NCBI RefSeq assembly: GCF_026914185.1
Contig: NC_070566.1
Span: 3,410,001 to 3,474,000, forward strand
Length of the DNA stretch: 64,000 nt
Source: Puccinia triticina
Lineage: Eukaryota; Basidiomycota; Pucciniomycetes; Pucciniales; Pucciniaceae
Direction of reading: 5' to 3'
How positions within the stretch are numbered: the stretch's first letter is position 1; every line of letters starts with the position of its first letter. A program made the position numbers and the translations under genes. The notes under the pieces were generated by a model. It made no database searches. It saw only the letters and a program-made list of their open reading frames with translations, and was not told the DNA's origin. This document shows, piece by piece, positions 11,141 through 21,789 of this stretch.

Positions 11141-11285
11141 CTAGCTCAGGAGAGATGGCATACCAATCTCTGTCAGTATTTACAGATGTGAGAGGCAGAG
11201 GAAGATGGGGAAAGGGGAAAAATGGGAAAGGACTCACCTAGCTCAGTAGAGATGGCATACCAATCTCTGCTGAGCTAGGAGGGGC
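11141..11285. repeat. Two copies of a CTAGCTCAG...AGAGATGGCATACCAATCTCT repeat
   Basis: AGAGATGGCATACCAATCTCT occurs at about 11150 and 11248. The second copy is flanked by CTAGCTCAG and CTGAGCTAGG, forming a palindrome. From 11286 to 12561 I see no gene that I can name; a weak plus-strand basic frame (about 11700-11900) is unassigned. Confidence 0.55.
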
Positions 11286-12279
11286 GGGGGAGTGGCTGGA
11301 ATAAGTACGGGGTTGTTTGGGAACCTGTGAACCTTCTTGTGACACCCTCAAGGAGGGGGGGTTACACCGGCACAGAATGTTTAGTAGCAGGAACAGAGCT
11401 TGGGCAGAGGTGGTGTGTGGTATCCCATCCCTGGGCACTAGACAGGGGCACATACGTTGGGTAGAGAGAGGTTTGACGGTGGGTGATGATGAGCAGCCGG
11501 AGGCAAAATATGTTTGCCGTGATAGCAGAGCTTGGTGGATGGTTTGTGTGTGTGTGAGGGATGACAAGTGTGTGCATGTGACCTGAGTTGACGGATGGTG
11601 TGTGTGGGAGGCTGGTGGCTCTTTTCTCCTTATTTCTACAGTGGGGGAGGAAGGATTCCTTCTCATACTCCCTGTAAGAATACATGCCTAGGTGACCAGT
11701 GCCCTGCTCATAAAGTGAAAATAGTATTGCAATCCCAATCAGCTTTGGAGACAGGTAAGAAAAGCAAACCAGATCCACAGTCCAAAGTGTTCCGTAAGAC
11801 CAAAAAAACCAAGAATATCTTACTGATGAATGCAGGTATGGCTCTTGGGAACAGCAAGACCAGACCAGCGGTGAAACCCTTTCAACAGTCGTTATTATAA
11901 CAAATCTTGAACAACACCAAAGGTAAGTAAGAGATTCTGGACCAACTAACCAATAAGCCAAAGCTAAAACTTGGTCTTGTCCAAACAGAATCATATCTTG
12001 TGGACAAGGAAAAAAACACTATACTCTCCCACCTGAAAGGCTTGGAAAAGGGTAAGTGGACAATTCCTAAGCTAGGCAAAAGCACCGTCTAATACAAGTA
12101 CCTTCAACTCTGCTCTGACAGATATTGTCAACAGAACCACTTTGTTTTTGCACCTAAGCAATCCGGTTGAAAAAGGAAATTATTCCTTTACTGAATAAGA
12201 GATTTTTGCATTAATAACTCAGAGTGACAGAGCTGGTTACAGTTGATTGCCATTTCTTGCACACATCAGATCCAACTGC

Positions 12280-12400
12280 GGGTATTTACGTTACGGATAA
12301 AGGCAATGTAATGTTTTCTTTTGCCATTACAGTTACCGTTACTTTTAACGGCGCTGTGTTACGTTATCAAGTGACTGTAAAGGCTTATTTCTTGGCTAGT
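12280..12400. repeat. Short GTTACC/GTAACG-rich stretch
   Basis: TTACGTTACGG, CAGTTACCGTTAC and TGTTACGTTATC resemble the word array at 44537-44944. I could not find terminal repeats, so this may be an eroded copy. Confidence 0.35.
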
Positions 12401-12561
12401 TAAGTTATTGGAGGATGCAGATGGCCAGATAAAAAGTAAAACTTGGGCCAAAAACTGTTGATTTGTCTGTTAGTCTGCTACCATGAGTATCACCACAGTA
12501 TGGAGGGCTGTTAGATCATCCCATGAGCACTACCAACCAACCACCCAGCTGGCACCCACAA

Positions 12562-12646
12562 GAGTCTGTAGCCTAGTTGGTAAAGGCATCACTCTAGTAT
12601 GTGTCTCAGCATAACTGAGGTTGTGAGTTTGACTCTCACCAGACAC
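12562..12646 (+). tRNA. Class II tRNA-like sequence (long variable arm)
   Basis: The sequence spans 85 nt. A GAGTCTG/CAGACAC acceptor stem forms with one mismatch. It has a D-arm with A-box GCCTAGTTGGTAAAGGC, a perfect variable-arm hairpin CTCAG-CATAA-CTGAG, and a perfect T-arm GTGAG-TTTGACT-CTCAC. The length and long variable arm fit tRNA-Ser or tRNA-Leu. The anticodon stem does not pair convincingly, so I cannot read an anticodon. It may be a pseudogene or a tRNA-derived SINE head. Confidence 0.5.
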
Positions 12647-13689
12647 ATCTTCATTTTACAGTCTCCACAAAGACAGCCTTTATTGCTTGTTATGGCGTTG
12701 GCCGCAGCGTGTAACAAGGATAGTTATTTTAAGCATATTATGTGGATAATGTAGCGTAATTTAACTACCCTGCGCTGGATAACACCAGTGATATCAGCAA
12801 ACACTCAGAAATATCAGCAGCTCACGCTCCTACAGTTGCAAGATATAGCTTGCGGCCAGTCATCTTCTTCTAGGTAATAATAAGCTTCATTAATTATAGC
12901 ATCTAGAAAATTGGTTGTAGTTGTTGAGGTATTCATCTAGGTTTTGTTGTAGCCCAGAGGGCTACGCACTCTGTCACTCGCCGCAGTCGCAGTATCTCTC
13001 TCCTGAATGAACATCCAGGGGAGAGGATCAGAATCATCATCCTCAGTTTCACCAGTTCCCCTGTGCCACTACAGGTTTAGTCTCTTTGTTTTTCTAATTT
13101 AGCTACTGTTTGCTTTACACATGTCACAGTCTGTTTCACTCATTTCACAAGCCACATTGTATACCTGAGGCAGCGGGTGTGGAAGGACTTTTCCTCATCC
13201 TTCCACATCTCTCACTTGCCTGGCATTGTGCCCGCTGTCCTCAGGTACCTGCCTGTCTTGTTGAGATAGTTTATTGGCATTTCCCTATGTAGTATGCTTC
13301 TAACCTATACACCCACAACTTAGCCCATATTATACATGTATATAGTCTAATTTTTCTTCTTACTGTTATCTTTCTACACTGAATGATATGGAGGCCCTGA
13401 ACTGCCATTCTGGACAAAAATTCTAAAATTATGGTGAGATCACGCCAAAAATGACAGCTCACCCGCCAAACTAGCCATGGTTGCACCAAATGGCCACCCA
13501 TACTGGCCAATGCTTTTTCCACGCCACCCATCAGCAAAATGGACACCTGGATTGCATCAGAAGAACTGGGCAAGAATTCATGTAATCTGTATAAGCCCAG
13601 CTCTCTTGTATTTATCAAAGCAGTTTCAATGGGGTCTGGTATATGTATACAATGAATTGCAACATACATATGTGTGAGGAGAATTATGT
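12647..13689. other. Unassigned
   Basis: Several open frames exist on both strands, including minus 13271-13786, but none shows a recognisable domain or consistent splice sites. Confidence 0.35.
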
Positions 13690-14135
13690 ACTCGAGAGTC
13701 GAGGCTATGTAACCTGTCTCAATGAAAGGTACACACCAGTGATTGAGAGGTATCAACCCTTGTGATGAACGGTTTGTACCAGTCATTGAGTGGACTTAAC
13801 CTCCACTTGATGACCGGTACAAAACTTTCATTTCACCGGTTTGTACCGGTCATCAAGAGGACATAAAACCTATTGATGGCGGTCAGACCATTCATTGAGA
13901 GGACATATTACAACCTCTTCATGACCGGTCAGACTGTTCATTGAGAGGACATACAACCTCTCTATGAATGGTCTGACTGGTCATTGAGAGGACTCAACAC
14001 TACTTAAGCCTCTCAATTACCGGTACATGCCAGTCATCAAGAGGAATTGGGACTGCTCAAGCCTCTCAATAACCAGTACAAACTGGGAATTGAGAAGGAT
14101 TAACCCTTGCAATGTGTTTTCTACCGGTAATTGAA
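13690..14135. repeat. Palindromic minisatellite array (ATTGAGAGG / CCTCTCAAT with ACCGGT)
   Basis: Units alternate CATTGAGAGGACA and its complement around ACCGGT or GGTCAGACC cores. The pattern matches the arrays at 1-540 and 2265-2745. Confidence 0.8.
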
Positions 14136-14402
14136 AATATGCATCAGAAGTTCATCTGAGGCATTCTTTGGCACACATACAGTAGTTGTCACATAATTGA
14201 AGTATGGCTTGTATGGTGTAGGAACAATCTCAATCCGCTGGGTACTTCCACGACTCCTCTTGTCTCTTGAAAAACACTTGGAAATCTCAATGTTTGCTTG
14301 GAGCTTGTTGGGATTGTCACAAATCACCTGACCCATCAGAAAACATTGTGGAACTCTCACGCAAGCGTAAGCAGAGCTTGGAGGGGAAATGTAAAATTTC
14401 AC
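14121..14402 (-). CDS. Unrecognised protein-coding-like fragment
   Basis: A 93-residue minus-strand frame with an even, protein-like composition and several cysteines (for example YACVRVPQCFLMGQVICDN and TVCVPKNASDELL). I recognise no family. It overlaps the edge of the palindromic array and no adjacent exon was found, so it may be a gene fragment or chance. Confidence 0.25.
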   Translation of the reverse strand: MKFYISPPSSAYACVRVPQCFLMGQVICDNPNKLQANIEISKCFSRDKRSRGSTQRIEIVPTPYKPYFNYVTTTVCVPKNASDELLMHIFNYR

Positions 14403-15206
14403 GGGAAAAGACAGATTACATGGGTGCTTGAAGGGCTGCCCTCCTGTAAATAAGCTCTAGGAGATTCACTATTAGTTTAGTGTGGCACAATCTTCTTGAA
14501 TTTAGCTTTTAAATCTTTGCTACTCTAAACCTTGTAAAGTTTTATGTATGTGATATTTGATGTACTGAGTCAATTTCAGATGAGTTTGGTGTGATGTGAG
14601 ATTCCTGTTCTTAGATTAATGAGACAGATTTTTGAGTCAAAGTCAGAAGTGAGGCAATTTTTGATAAGGGACATTTTCTGATGAGACAATGTTTGATGGG
14701 GGCAAATTTTGAAGTGATGTCTGCTGAATAATATCAATTATCATTCACTAGTGCAGAATGAGGGGAAAAGAAAACAGGAAGGGGCAAGAGTGGCCTCCTT
14801 TTATAGGAAAAATTATGTCTGCAAGTGATTTAAAATGTAGTGAAATAAATGTACTAATGGAGAAAGCTGTACAATGTATTGTGAAGTAAATGTACTATTT
14901 GGGAAAGATGCACATGTGTAATGAAACAACTTACCCCTTTGGGTTATGATCACTTAGCTTATTCTAAATGGGGAAGGAAAATTACGTCTGAGAAGTGATT
15001 TAATATGTGTGATTGAAGATCAGAGTGGGGAATTTTCCTAAATGAAGTAAATATGGCCCAAAATAGGTGATTGCCAAGATATGAGTGGTTTCTACGTGTA
15101 TCTGTGATGAAAAAAAAAAAAAAAACACTCTGTGAAAACAAAAATGTATACATGTGAATTTAAGGGTGTTCAGCCCATTTGAGCGCTTTAAGATAAACAG
15201 TTCTTG
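14403..15206. other. AT-rich, weak internal repeats
   Basis: Partial repetition of AAGTGATTTAA(A/T)ATGT and GAAATAAATGTACTA occurs at 14820-15010. There is no gene. Confidence 0.4.
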
Positions 15207-15231
15207 TGTAATTAATTCAAGATGTCACTTG

Positions 15232-15362
15232 ATACCCGGGTACCCGCCACAGGTGCGGGTACCTCCCCATAAAATTCACGCATTCTCAACACCCGCACCC
15301 GCACCCGCAGGGGTGGCAGAAAGCGGGTACCTGGGTACCTGTGGCAGGTACCCGCGGGTGTA
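15232..15362. repeat. Left subterminal GGTACC-word array of the hAT element
   Basis: Dense GGGTACCCG, CACAGGTGCGGGTACC and CACCCGCACCCGC words. In characterised hAT elements subterminal repeats bind the transposase. That role is inferred here. Confidence 0.55.
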
Positions 15363-15585
15363 GCATGTTTTTTGCGGCATAACAACTGGCTACTACATAT
15401 TCATTTCACAATTTCAGGATAAAAAAAAACTAGTCTTGATGGCATCTTGTTGACCTTCCCTTGCCCTTGGACTTTGCGTCGGCAATCTTCTTGAGCTTCC
15501 ATTTACGTAAGACCCCGCTCTTTATAAACCCGTTCTTTGCATAAAACAAAACGGCCATCCCTCTGGTAACCAAGGAAGAACTAAG

Positions 15586-18540
15586 TCAATGCCTTCGGAG
15601 AGAGACATAGTCCCTTGCAAAGCTGAAAGATTGCTCCACATCAACAGTTGTTTCTATTTTACATAGAAGTACATCAATGACTGGTTCAAATAACAATAAA
15701 AGATGAAACACTGTACCTGGGCAGCTAAGAACATCCAGGGCCATCTGGAGCAGACCCCCATGAGTGTTACCTGCTCGTTGTTGCTTTATCCACCAATTGA
15801 GGGGGTTCACCGGCCCTCCATCTTCATTTAAACTCAATCCTCCAGCAAGCCACAAGGACAGTGGATTGGTAGGACTGCTCCCTCCACGCGCTTCGGAGGC
15901 GCCCATCAACCCTGCAAGTACACCTCCCTGTGGCTGCTTTCAATTTCCAATTGATTGTTAGCTTCAATCAATTCAAACCGGAGATAACTGTGTGTCTTAC
16001 TTGCCTTTGGACGAGGATTTGGTGGTGGCTGGGAGTTATTTGCCTGAGGTGAAGGCTTGTAGTGCTTTTCCCACATCTCGCGGGTGAGCCTTATGGATTC
16101 TTGAATCCATTCCGGTTGCCATTTTTCTAGCTTAAAGTACTTGTCTTTGAACAAGGGATGAAGAACTGATGAAATCTTATCAGTTGAAAGGATAGATTAA
16201 ATTGAATGAGAGGATGAATGAAAAACATACCCATGGCAACTCAGTATAAAGGTGAGCAGTCGGTCAAAGTGTAATATTTGTTGGTGAGCTGGAGGCCAGC
16301 GCGGAACGCATTCCTCAAAGCCGGCGGGTACTGGTCTTTCTTGTCAGATATGGCGGTGGATAGATGACCGGTGATTTGGTCAATGAAGACAATAATATCC
16401 GCTATTTGAGCCGCCCCACGGATTGATACTTGCTGTGTGATTTCATAAAACGGTTGAAGAACCTCTACCAGGTTGCGAGCTAAGTTAATATCATCCTTGT
16501 TTATGTAGTATTCTTGAGATAGAGCATGTTTTCAATCTTTCTGACACTCAAGGCGTGAAAGAAAAGCTTACAAAATCTTGGGATGGAACTATGAGCAGGA
16601 AAATAAAAACTCACATTGCGTCCAAGCATCTCACAATGCTGCACAATTGTGTCAGAGTTGAATGTCACCTTGTACAAACGTCACGCCTGATGGTATGTGG
16701 CCTTGAGCACTCCAGATCTCTGCATATATGCACAAAGAGTGCCTTGGTATTGGGCAACTTGTTCAGCTTCCTAGATATTGATCAAAACTATTTTTACATA
16801 TTTTACATATAAGTAATCAGCGGTTTGAAAGAAAACATGAGAAGAAAGGGCTTACCTTGGTTAGAGTTTTCTTGCACAAGTTTCATGTGTATTGATCATC
16901 ATCCTCTTCATCACTTAAATCTTTGACATCATCATCCTCAAGTTCCACCTCCTCATCATCAATGAGCTCGGCCACCAGTACAGAATCATTGATGATTGAA
17001 CCATCATCATTGTTGTCTTCACCTTCATCTTCTGCAGAGTCACCGGTTATCCTGTAAAACCGGTGTAAAATCATTTCAGTCTGTAAATAAATGAGTGGTT
17101 CACAATTATAAGAATCACTTTCAGTCGGATATGATCATCTCAGTCCTCAGGTTCTTCTTCTTCTTCTGATTCATCACTATCAGAGTTGAAGGCTGGATCA
17201 ACAGTCAATGGGGAGTTGTTTTTTCTCTTGTGACTTCCAAAAGGTCTCAAGATGACCTGAGCAATTAAGTTGAGGATATGAGCAAAACAAAAGACCCAAT
17301 GCATTTCACCTTTGAAGCAAGGCCACCGGTAAGTCTTGATCTCCTCAATCATAGTCTTGTTGTTTGATGCGTTGTCTGTTACAATGCCATGGATCTAAAC
17401 AAGTATAAGATTTCATTAATCAGCCAAATGAATAAGTGGGAGATTAGAAGTGTGAGAGCCTACCTTTTCCTTCAGGCCAAATTTTTCAACAATAAGCTGG
17501 ACGGTCTCGGCCAAGTAAACACCGGTGTGGCTCTTCTGTAGGTTGACAAAGTCAAGCGGTGTGGCCTCCAAGTGATATCCCCCTTTGTCTTCTTCAACTA
17601 ACCAATAAAGCACCGTTCCTAAGACGTCGAAACCATTTGGAGACTGCCAAGCATCAAGCCCAAGGTACATGGCGCCCTTATGATGCTGACAAGCAAGAGT
17701 AAAAGGGTCAGTTTGGTCAGTTTGATTGTATCAAAGACAAAGCATGATATGATTGATTGAACCTACCTTAAGTGATTCAATGAGTGATTCTTGCGCTGCC
17801 GTATAAAGTTTGGCAATGTCATTGGAGACGGTTCTCTGTTTTGTAAGATTCTTCACAACAGTTGGATGGATGATTGCAAGATGAGAGGTTTCTCCAAGGG
17901 AAGCAAATGGCCGGGCTGCTTGTGCACACCAAATGGCGTAAAGCTGGGGGACCTACCACATAATCAGAATGAATTGACAAAATCCAGAGAGAAAAAGAAT
18001 TAAAATTATATATTCACCTCTTGCGGATCAATATCTCTGGTTCCCGATACCCCCATGGCGGCGAGTTTCTGACTTCCTTGCGACTCACGTAGTTTCTTGG
18101 TGCAGCTGGCCACATGCTTGGCAAGGTTTGTTGGTGAAGTCTAGTAAGTTGGTCAGTGGATCTTGGTACCACATCTAAAAAAACAATGGACATACAAAAG
18201 AGTGAGATACACAAAAAAATTGAAGAAAAAACCTACTCACGTCTTACACAGATAAGCAATCATCCGTCAACCATTTTTGTCCTTTAGGTCAGAAAGTGCA
18301 GGGGTATTTTAAGATGCATAGCATGCACTTAATTGATTCTTGTGAACACATTGCGCTTTTTCTGGAGCATAGACAAAAAGATTTAGCAAAGTAATCAGGT
18401 GCTGAGCTTCATGAGAAAAATAGATGCTTACTGAGATCTTGGTTGTCCGTGAGCATAGAATTGGAATTTTGAGTGCTTCCAGGAGTTGTGGAATTGACAC
18501 TGGCAGGCACATCCTTGAAATCTGAATTGTTATCGAGATC
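15586..18540 (-). pseudogene. hAT family transposase (BED finger, DDE core, dimerisation domain)
   Basis: Pieces lie in order on the minus strand: a Ser/Thr/Asn-rich N-terminus (about 18540-18430); a BED-type finger with TNLAKHVASC (about 18110); ALYAIWC-like and GLDAWQSPNGFDVLG (about 17650); DNASNNKTM (about 17360); HWVFCFAHILNLIAQ (about 17300); an acidic tail (16883-17200); a region ending near 16240; and the C-terminal block NPLNWWIKQQ...TTVDVEQSFSFARDYVSLRR (15590-15830). The last contains an intron that splices CP to ETTVDVEQ. Premature stops lie at 18153-18155 (TGA), 18141-18143 (TAG) and 16241-16243 (TGA). All fit CGA-to-TGA or CAG-to-TAG changes. Confidence 0.8.
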
Positions 18541-18837
18541 AATTATTCCCTTATTTTGCTTTTTTCAAGAATTTTCTTTAGCTTCGGCTGGGGAGCTGGG
18601 TACAGAGGATGGGGATGCTTCATTATTGTGGTGGTGCTTTCTTCTGTTTCCCATGGCGAAGGTGGTTGTGATTGGCTGGTCTCAGAGTGAGAGATATGGT
18701 GACAAGGGCGAAGGCCAGTGCTGTGGATATCTATTGCCCCGACCCAACCCCAATGGAAGGTCCCCCGGCCACCGGTGCATACATATGTATGCAATTCAAT
18801 ATATGCATATATATATATTTATCTGGCTCTTTTACCA

Positions 18838-18957
18838 TGGCGGGTGCCGGGAGGTACCTGTTGCACCAGAGGCCAGACACCCGCACCCGCACCCGCACCT
18901 GCCGGGGGGGTACCTGTTGGACGCTGGCAGTTACCTGCCCACAGACACAAGGTACCT
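18838..18957. repeat. Right subterminal GGTACC-word array of the hAT element
   Basis: GGGAGGTACCTG, CACCCGCACCCGCACC and GGGGTACCTG words immediately inside the right end. Short in-frame stretches here are repeat by-products. Confidence 0.55.
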
Positions 18958-19044
18958 GATGACATCTCTATGTAATTTGTATGTAATAGCCTCATAAATT
19001 TGAAACCAGATTCATCCACGCTTTATGATGATGTGTACATGTAT

Positions 19045-21758
19045 CTAATGTATGTAAAATTTATTGTTATCTAATTTTTAATGGTTTTGGATTTGATTGG
19101 TCTTACCACAATGTAGAGACTAGTCATAGGTTGTCAGAAGTCATCATAGCTTGCTCGGAGTTGTTTGCAAACAATGGAACATTTTTTTGGTTGCACTCAT
19201 TTGGAACAATCAACCAATCACAGTTTTCTTCTTTTGAAAAGTATCTCCAGTCACTCACTCTGGTCAAACTTGATCCCGTTCAACCTTCCCGGTCTGGAAC
19301 CACCCGCTCTCCTCAAGATGTCATCTACTCGTTGTTAGGACTTGTTGTCTGTAGTTTTGAATGCCAGGTCTCACTGATGCTTGCTGGGATGCTTTGGCCA
19401 TACTTCTACAGAGTTTTTGACGTCAGACAGCCCATTTTGGCGGGATGGCACCTTTTTCTTTGTCTAGCGTGATGTGATCAAACCAACGGCATGACCGCAA
19501 GTAGGCTGACGTTGGAGCCTTGCCAGTTTTTGATGGCGGGCACCTAAATCTGGCAGGATTGCACAGATCAAGTTATGCCCTAACTTAACAAAAGTCCCCC
19601 CTGGTGGGAGGCTCTCTGTGGCTGGCTGCGAAGCCATCCCTTCTGCAGGGAGGGACTTGCGCATTATCCCAAATTTTACACAGGAGCAGAAAGTTCATTT
19701 GGCTGAGAGGTTTTTAAAATTTTTATAGCTCCTCCCCCAGCCTCTCCACCAACATGCCCTATCTGTACCCTATGCTACTTTTCTTTCTCTAAAATTTGGT
19801 CTACTCAGATTTTTTCTATCACAATCTGTTGACCTTTTCAAAAGATCAAAAATGCACAAGTCTTCCAAATGAGGCTCCACTTGTTTGGGACTCCAGGAGT
19901 CGTTTTTCTGGCTACAAGATAGATGAGTGGCTCAAATTCCTCGCAAGAGCAGAACCTACAACTCTGTGTATTCAGTTTTTTTATATTAGTTGGGATTTGT
20001 AGTGCAGTAGGTCCTTTCTTCTCCTGCTTAAACCAATACATAACTCATAAGCCTCTCCTGTGGAGAGCCCTCTGGTTGGGGTCCCCCGGACCCTCCGCCC
20101 AAGAGGCTTTGTTAAGCTAGGGTTATGCCTGACCAGTGCTTGACTGTGGCATAGCATGGGGTCAAGCCAACAAGCGGCCACCCAAAATTTTCAACCCGTG
20201 GTGTAGCCCCCTCTGAGGTTTTGCAAAGAGTGTCACAGTGTGGGATCACATAAGCAGTTGGTGTTGAAACTCCACATCTCTCTCTCCTGTTTTCTCTTCC
20301 TTTTGCCCATATTTCACTCCCTTCTCTCCCTTCATATGAATATGCAGTTCCACCTTCTGCCCACAACCTGGCCCCTAGTTGTAATATTCATTGTGCACAT
20401 CCTGACAATGAAACATCATCAGTATTGGCACCTTTTCCCTGAGACCATCGAGTCTCTTGTAGTGAGTGAATTTTCCCCTCTCACAAACTAGCAGCTTAGC
20501 CCTCTTTGAGGGCTTCCTTGTTTTTTTCTCTGCCTTGAGCTTTTTTCCTTGGGCTTGTTTTTCACTCTTCCCTCCGGCTCTGAGTCCAAAATTCATCATT
20601 TGGCAAGCTCTTAGTCCAGGTTCCCCCGCACCCCTCCTAGCTCAGCAGAGAGAAGCTGAACTCTCTCCTGGGCTAGTGGAGGACTTCCCGTCGCCTAAAA
20701 GGCTTGATTTCAAGGAGGCTGCTAAACCTTGTTTGCTGGTGAAAACTCGATATCAATCAAATTTCACCAGCCAGTAAGGTTTAGCCTGTCCCTCTAGAAT
20801 AAGCAATTTAGCCGATGGGAAGTCCTCCAGTTTGCCAGGTGGGCACCAATTTCCTTTCTGCTCTTTTTTCTTATCATTACAGTCGTAATAGATAGAGAAG
20901 CTGAAATCTCTCCTGGGCTAGTAATGCAAACATGTGTGGTTTCTAGAATTTGAGCCTCTGTGACTGTGCCAGCTTCCCAGGTCCTCAGTGAAGAGTCCAA
21001 CAGGAATCTTACACACTGGTCATAAAAAATGGGGTTTCCCTTTGAGAAAATACATGTTATGTTACATAGGTACCCTTAATTGCACCATTTAGGCTTATAA
21101 TAAATTAAATCACTTTGAAGATTACATTCCCCTTTTGCATTTCACAACATGATTTGTACAACCCTGTGAATTTCACACCCCCTCGAACCCCAAAATTGGG
21201 GGCTATGCCCTTGTAAAAAATAACAAAATGAGATGATTGGGGAATATGCGGCATTGCAATTGGGAAAACGACACCCAAAAATGCCACAACCACAGAGTTG
21301 GTCAAGGCAGCTGTCAGAGCGGAGCCGTTTAACAAGTCCCAAAAATAAAGAGTGCTGGTGGACCCCCGAGCCGGGTAGGGTTTTCCCCGGCGTGGCTTAA
21401 CCAGGTTTTGCTGGCGGCTCTGTACAGCAGTGCAGCTGAAGTGATTGATGATATTCTGGAACAGGAGCCGGGGGGGATCATGGGATGGATGGGTTGAGGT
21501 GGTTTGGCACTGCAGAGGTGTTGGATCCCGAGAGTGTTTTTTTGTGAATCCAAGCCCCGAATTACTCCCTCAACAGTATCTTCCAGTGTCGACACCCTAC
21601 CACGCTCAGCAAGAACCATCAACTGAGAACAGCACGAGTATGAGTTCGCGCCACGACAGGGCTTACGACCGAGGCCGAGCCGACCGTGAGCCTGGCCCGA
21701 GCAGGCGGCCCCAAGCCCGGAGCAGCAACCGGGAGTCCGAAGACGCGGCGGATCCGCC
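19045..21758 (+). repeat. Tandem segmental duplication, copy 1 (~2.71 kb)
   Basis: Copy 1 starts at TCTAATGTATGTAAAATTTA and ends at GGCGGATCCGCC. The next base starts copy 2 with the same sequence. The copies are collinear over about 2.7 kb with scattered substitutions and a few indels: copy 1 has about 23 extra bases near 20625, and copy 2 has extra bases near 23940. The unit contains an AAGTCCC-type MITE (about 19573-20130), an AGTGGAGG-type MITE (20675-20831), and the promoter plus the start of the first exon of the FHA gene. Confidence 0.93.
20675..20831. mobile_element. Small MITE, AGTGGAGGACTTCC family, copy 1
   Basis: The left end AGTGGAGGACTTCCCGTCG is matched inversely by CGATGGGAAGTCCTCCAGT on the right. 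Other copies lie at 23365-23522 (in the duplicated segment), 25655-25844 and 39227-39433. Confidence 0.6.
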
Positions 21759-21789
21759 TCTAATGTATGTAAAATTTATTTTTATCTAA
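21640..21789 (+). pseudogene. Truncated duplicate of the first exon of the FHA/SNIP1-like gene
   Basis: From the ATG at 21640 about 40 residues match the start of the downstream gene almost exactly (MSSRHDRAYDRGRADREPG against MSSRHERAYDRGRADREPG). The frame then crosses the duplication junction near 21758 into unrelated sequence and stops at 21789. The upstream region, and so probably the promoter, was copied with it. Confidence 0.85.

Larger units (their letters stand above)
15215..18970 (-). mobile_element. hAT transposon, complete but inactive (3756 bp)
   Basis: The right end reads TGACATCTCTA followed by TGTAATTT (18971-18978). The left end reads CAAGATGTCA preceded nearby by TGTAATTA (15207-15214). 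These give an imperfect inverted repeat around AGATGTCA and an 8-bp target duplication with seven matches, as expected for hAT. Blocks of GGTACCCG, CACCCGC and GCGGGTACC words lie just inside both ends (15232-15362 and 18838-18957). A hAT transposase pseudogene lies between them on the minus strand. The element appears whole but its transposase is dead. Confidence 0.65.

Noticed and set aside
11362..11994. 210-residue minus-strand open frame
   Set aside because: No domain, and the composition (Leu/Ser/Thr/His with repeats) suggests low-complexity sequence. No splice-linked neighbours.
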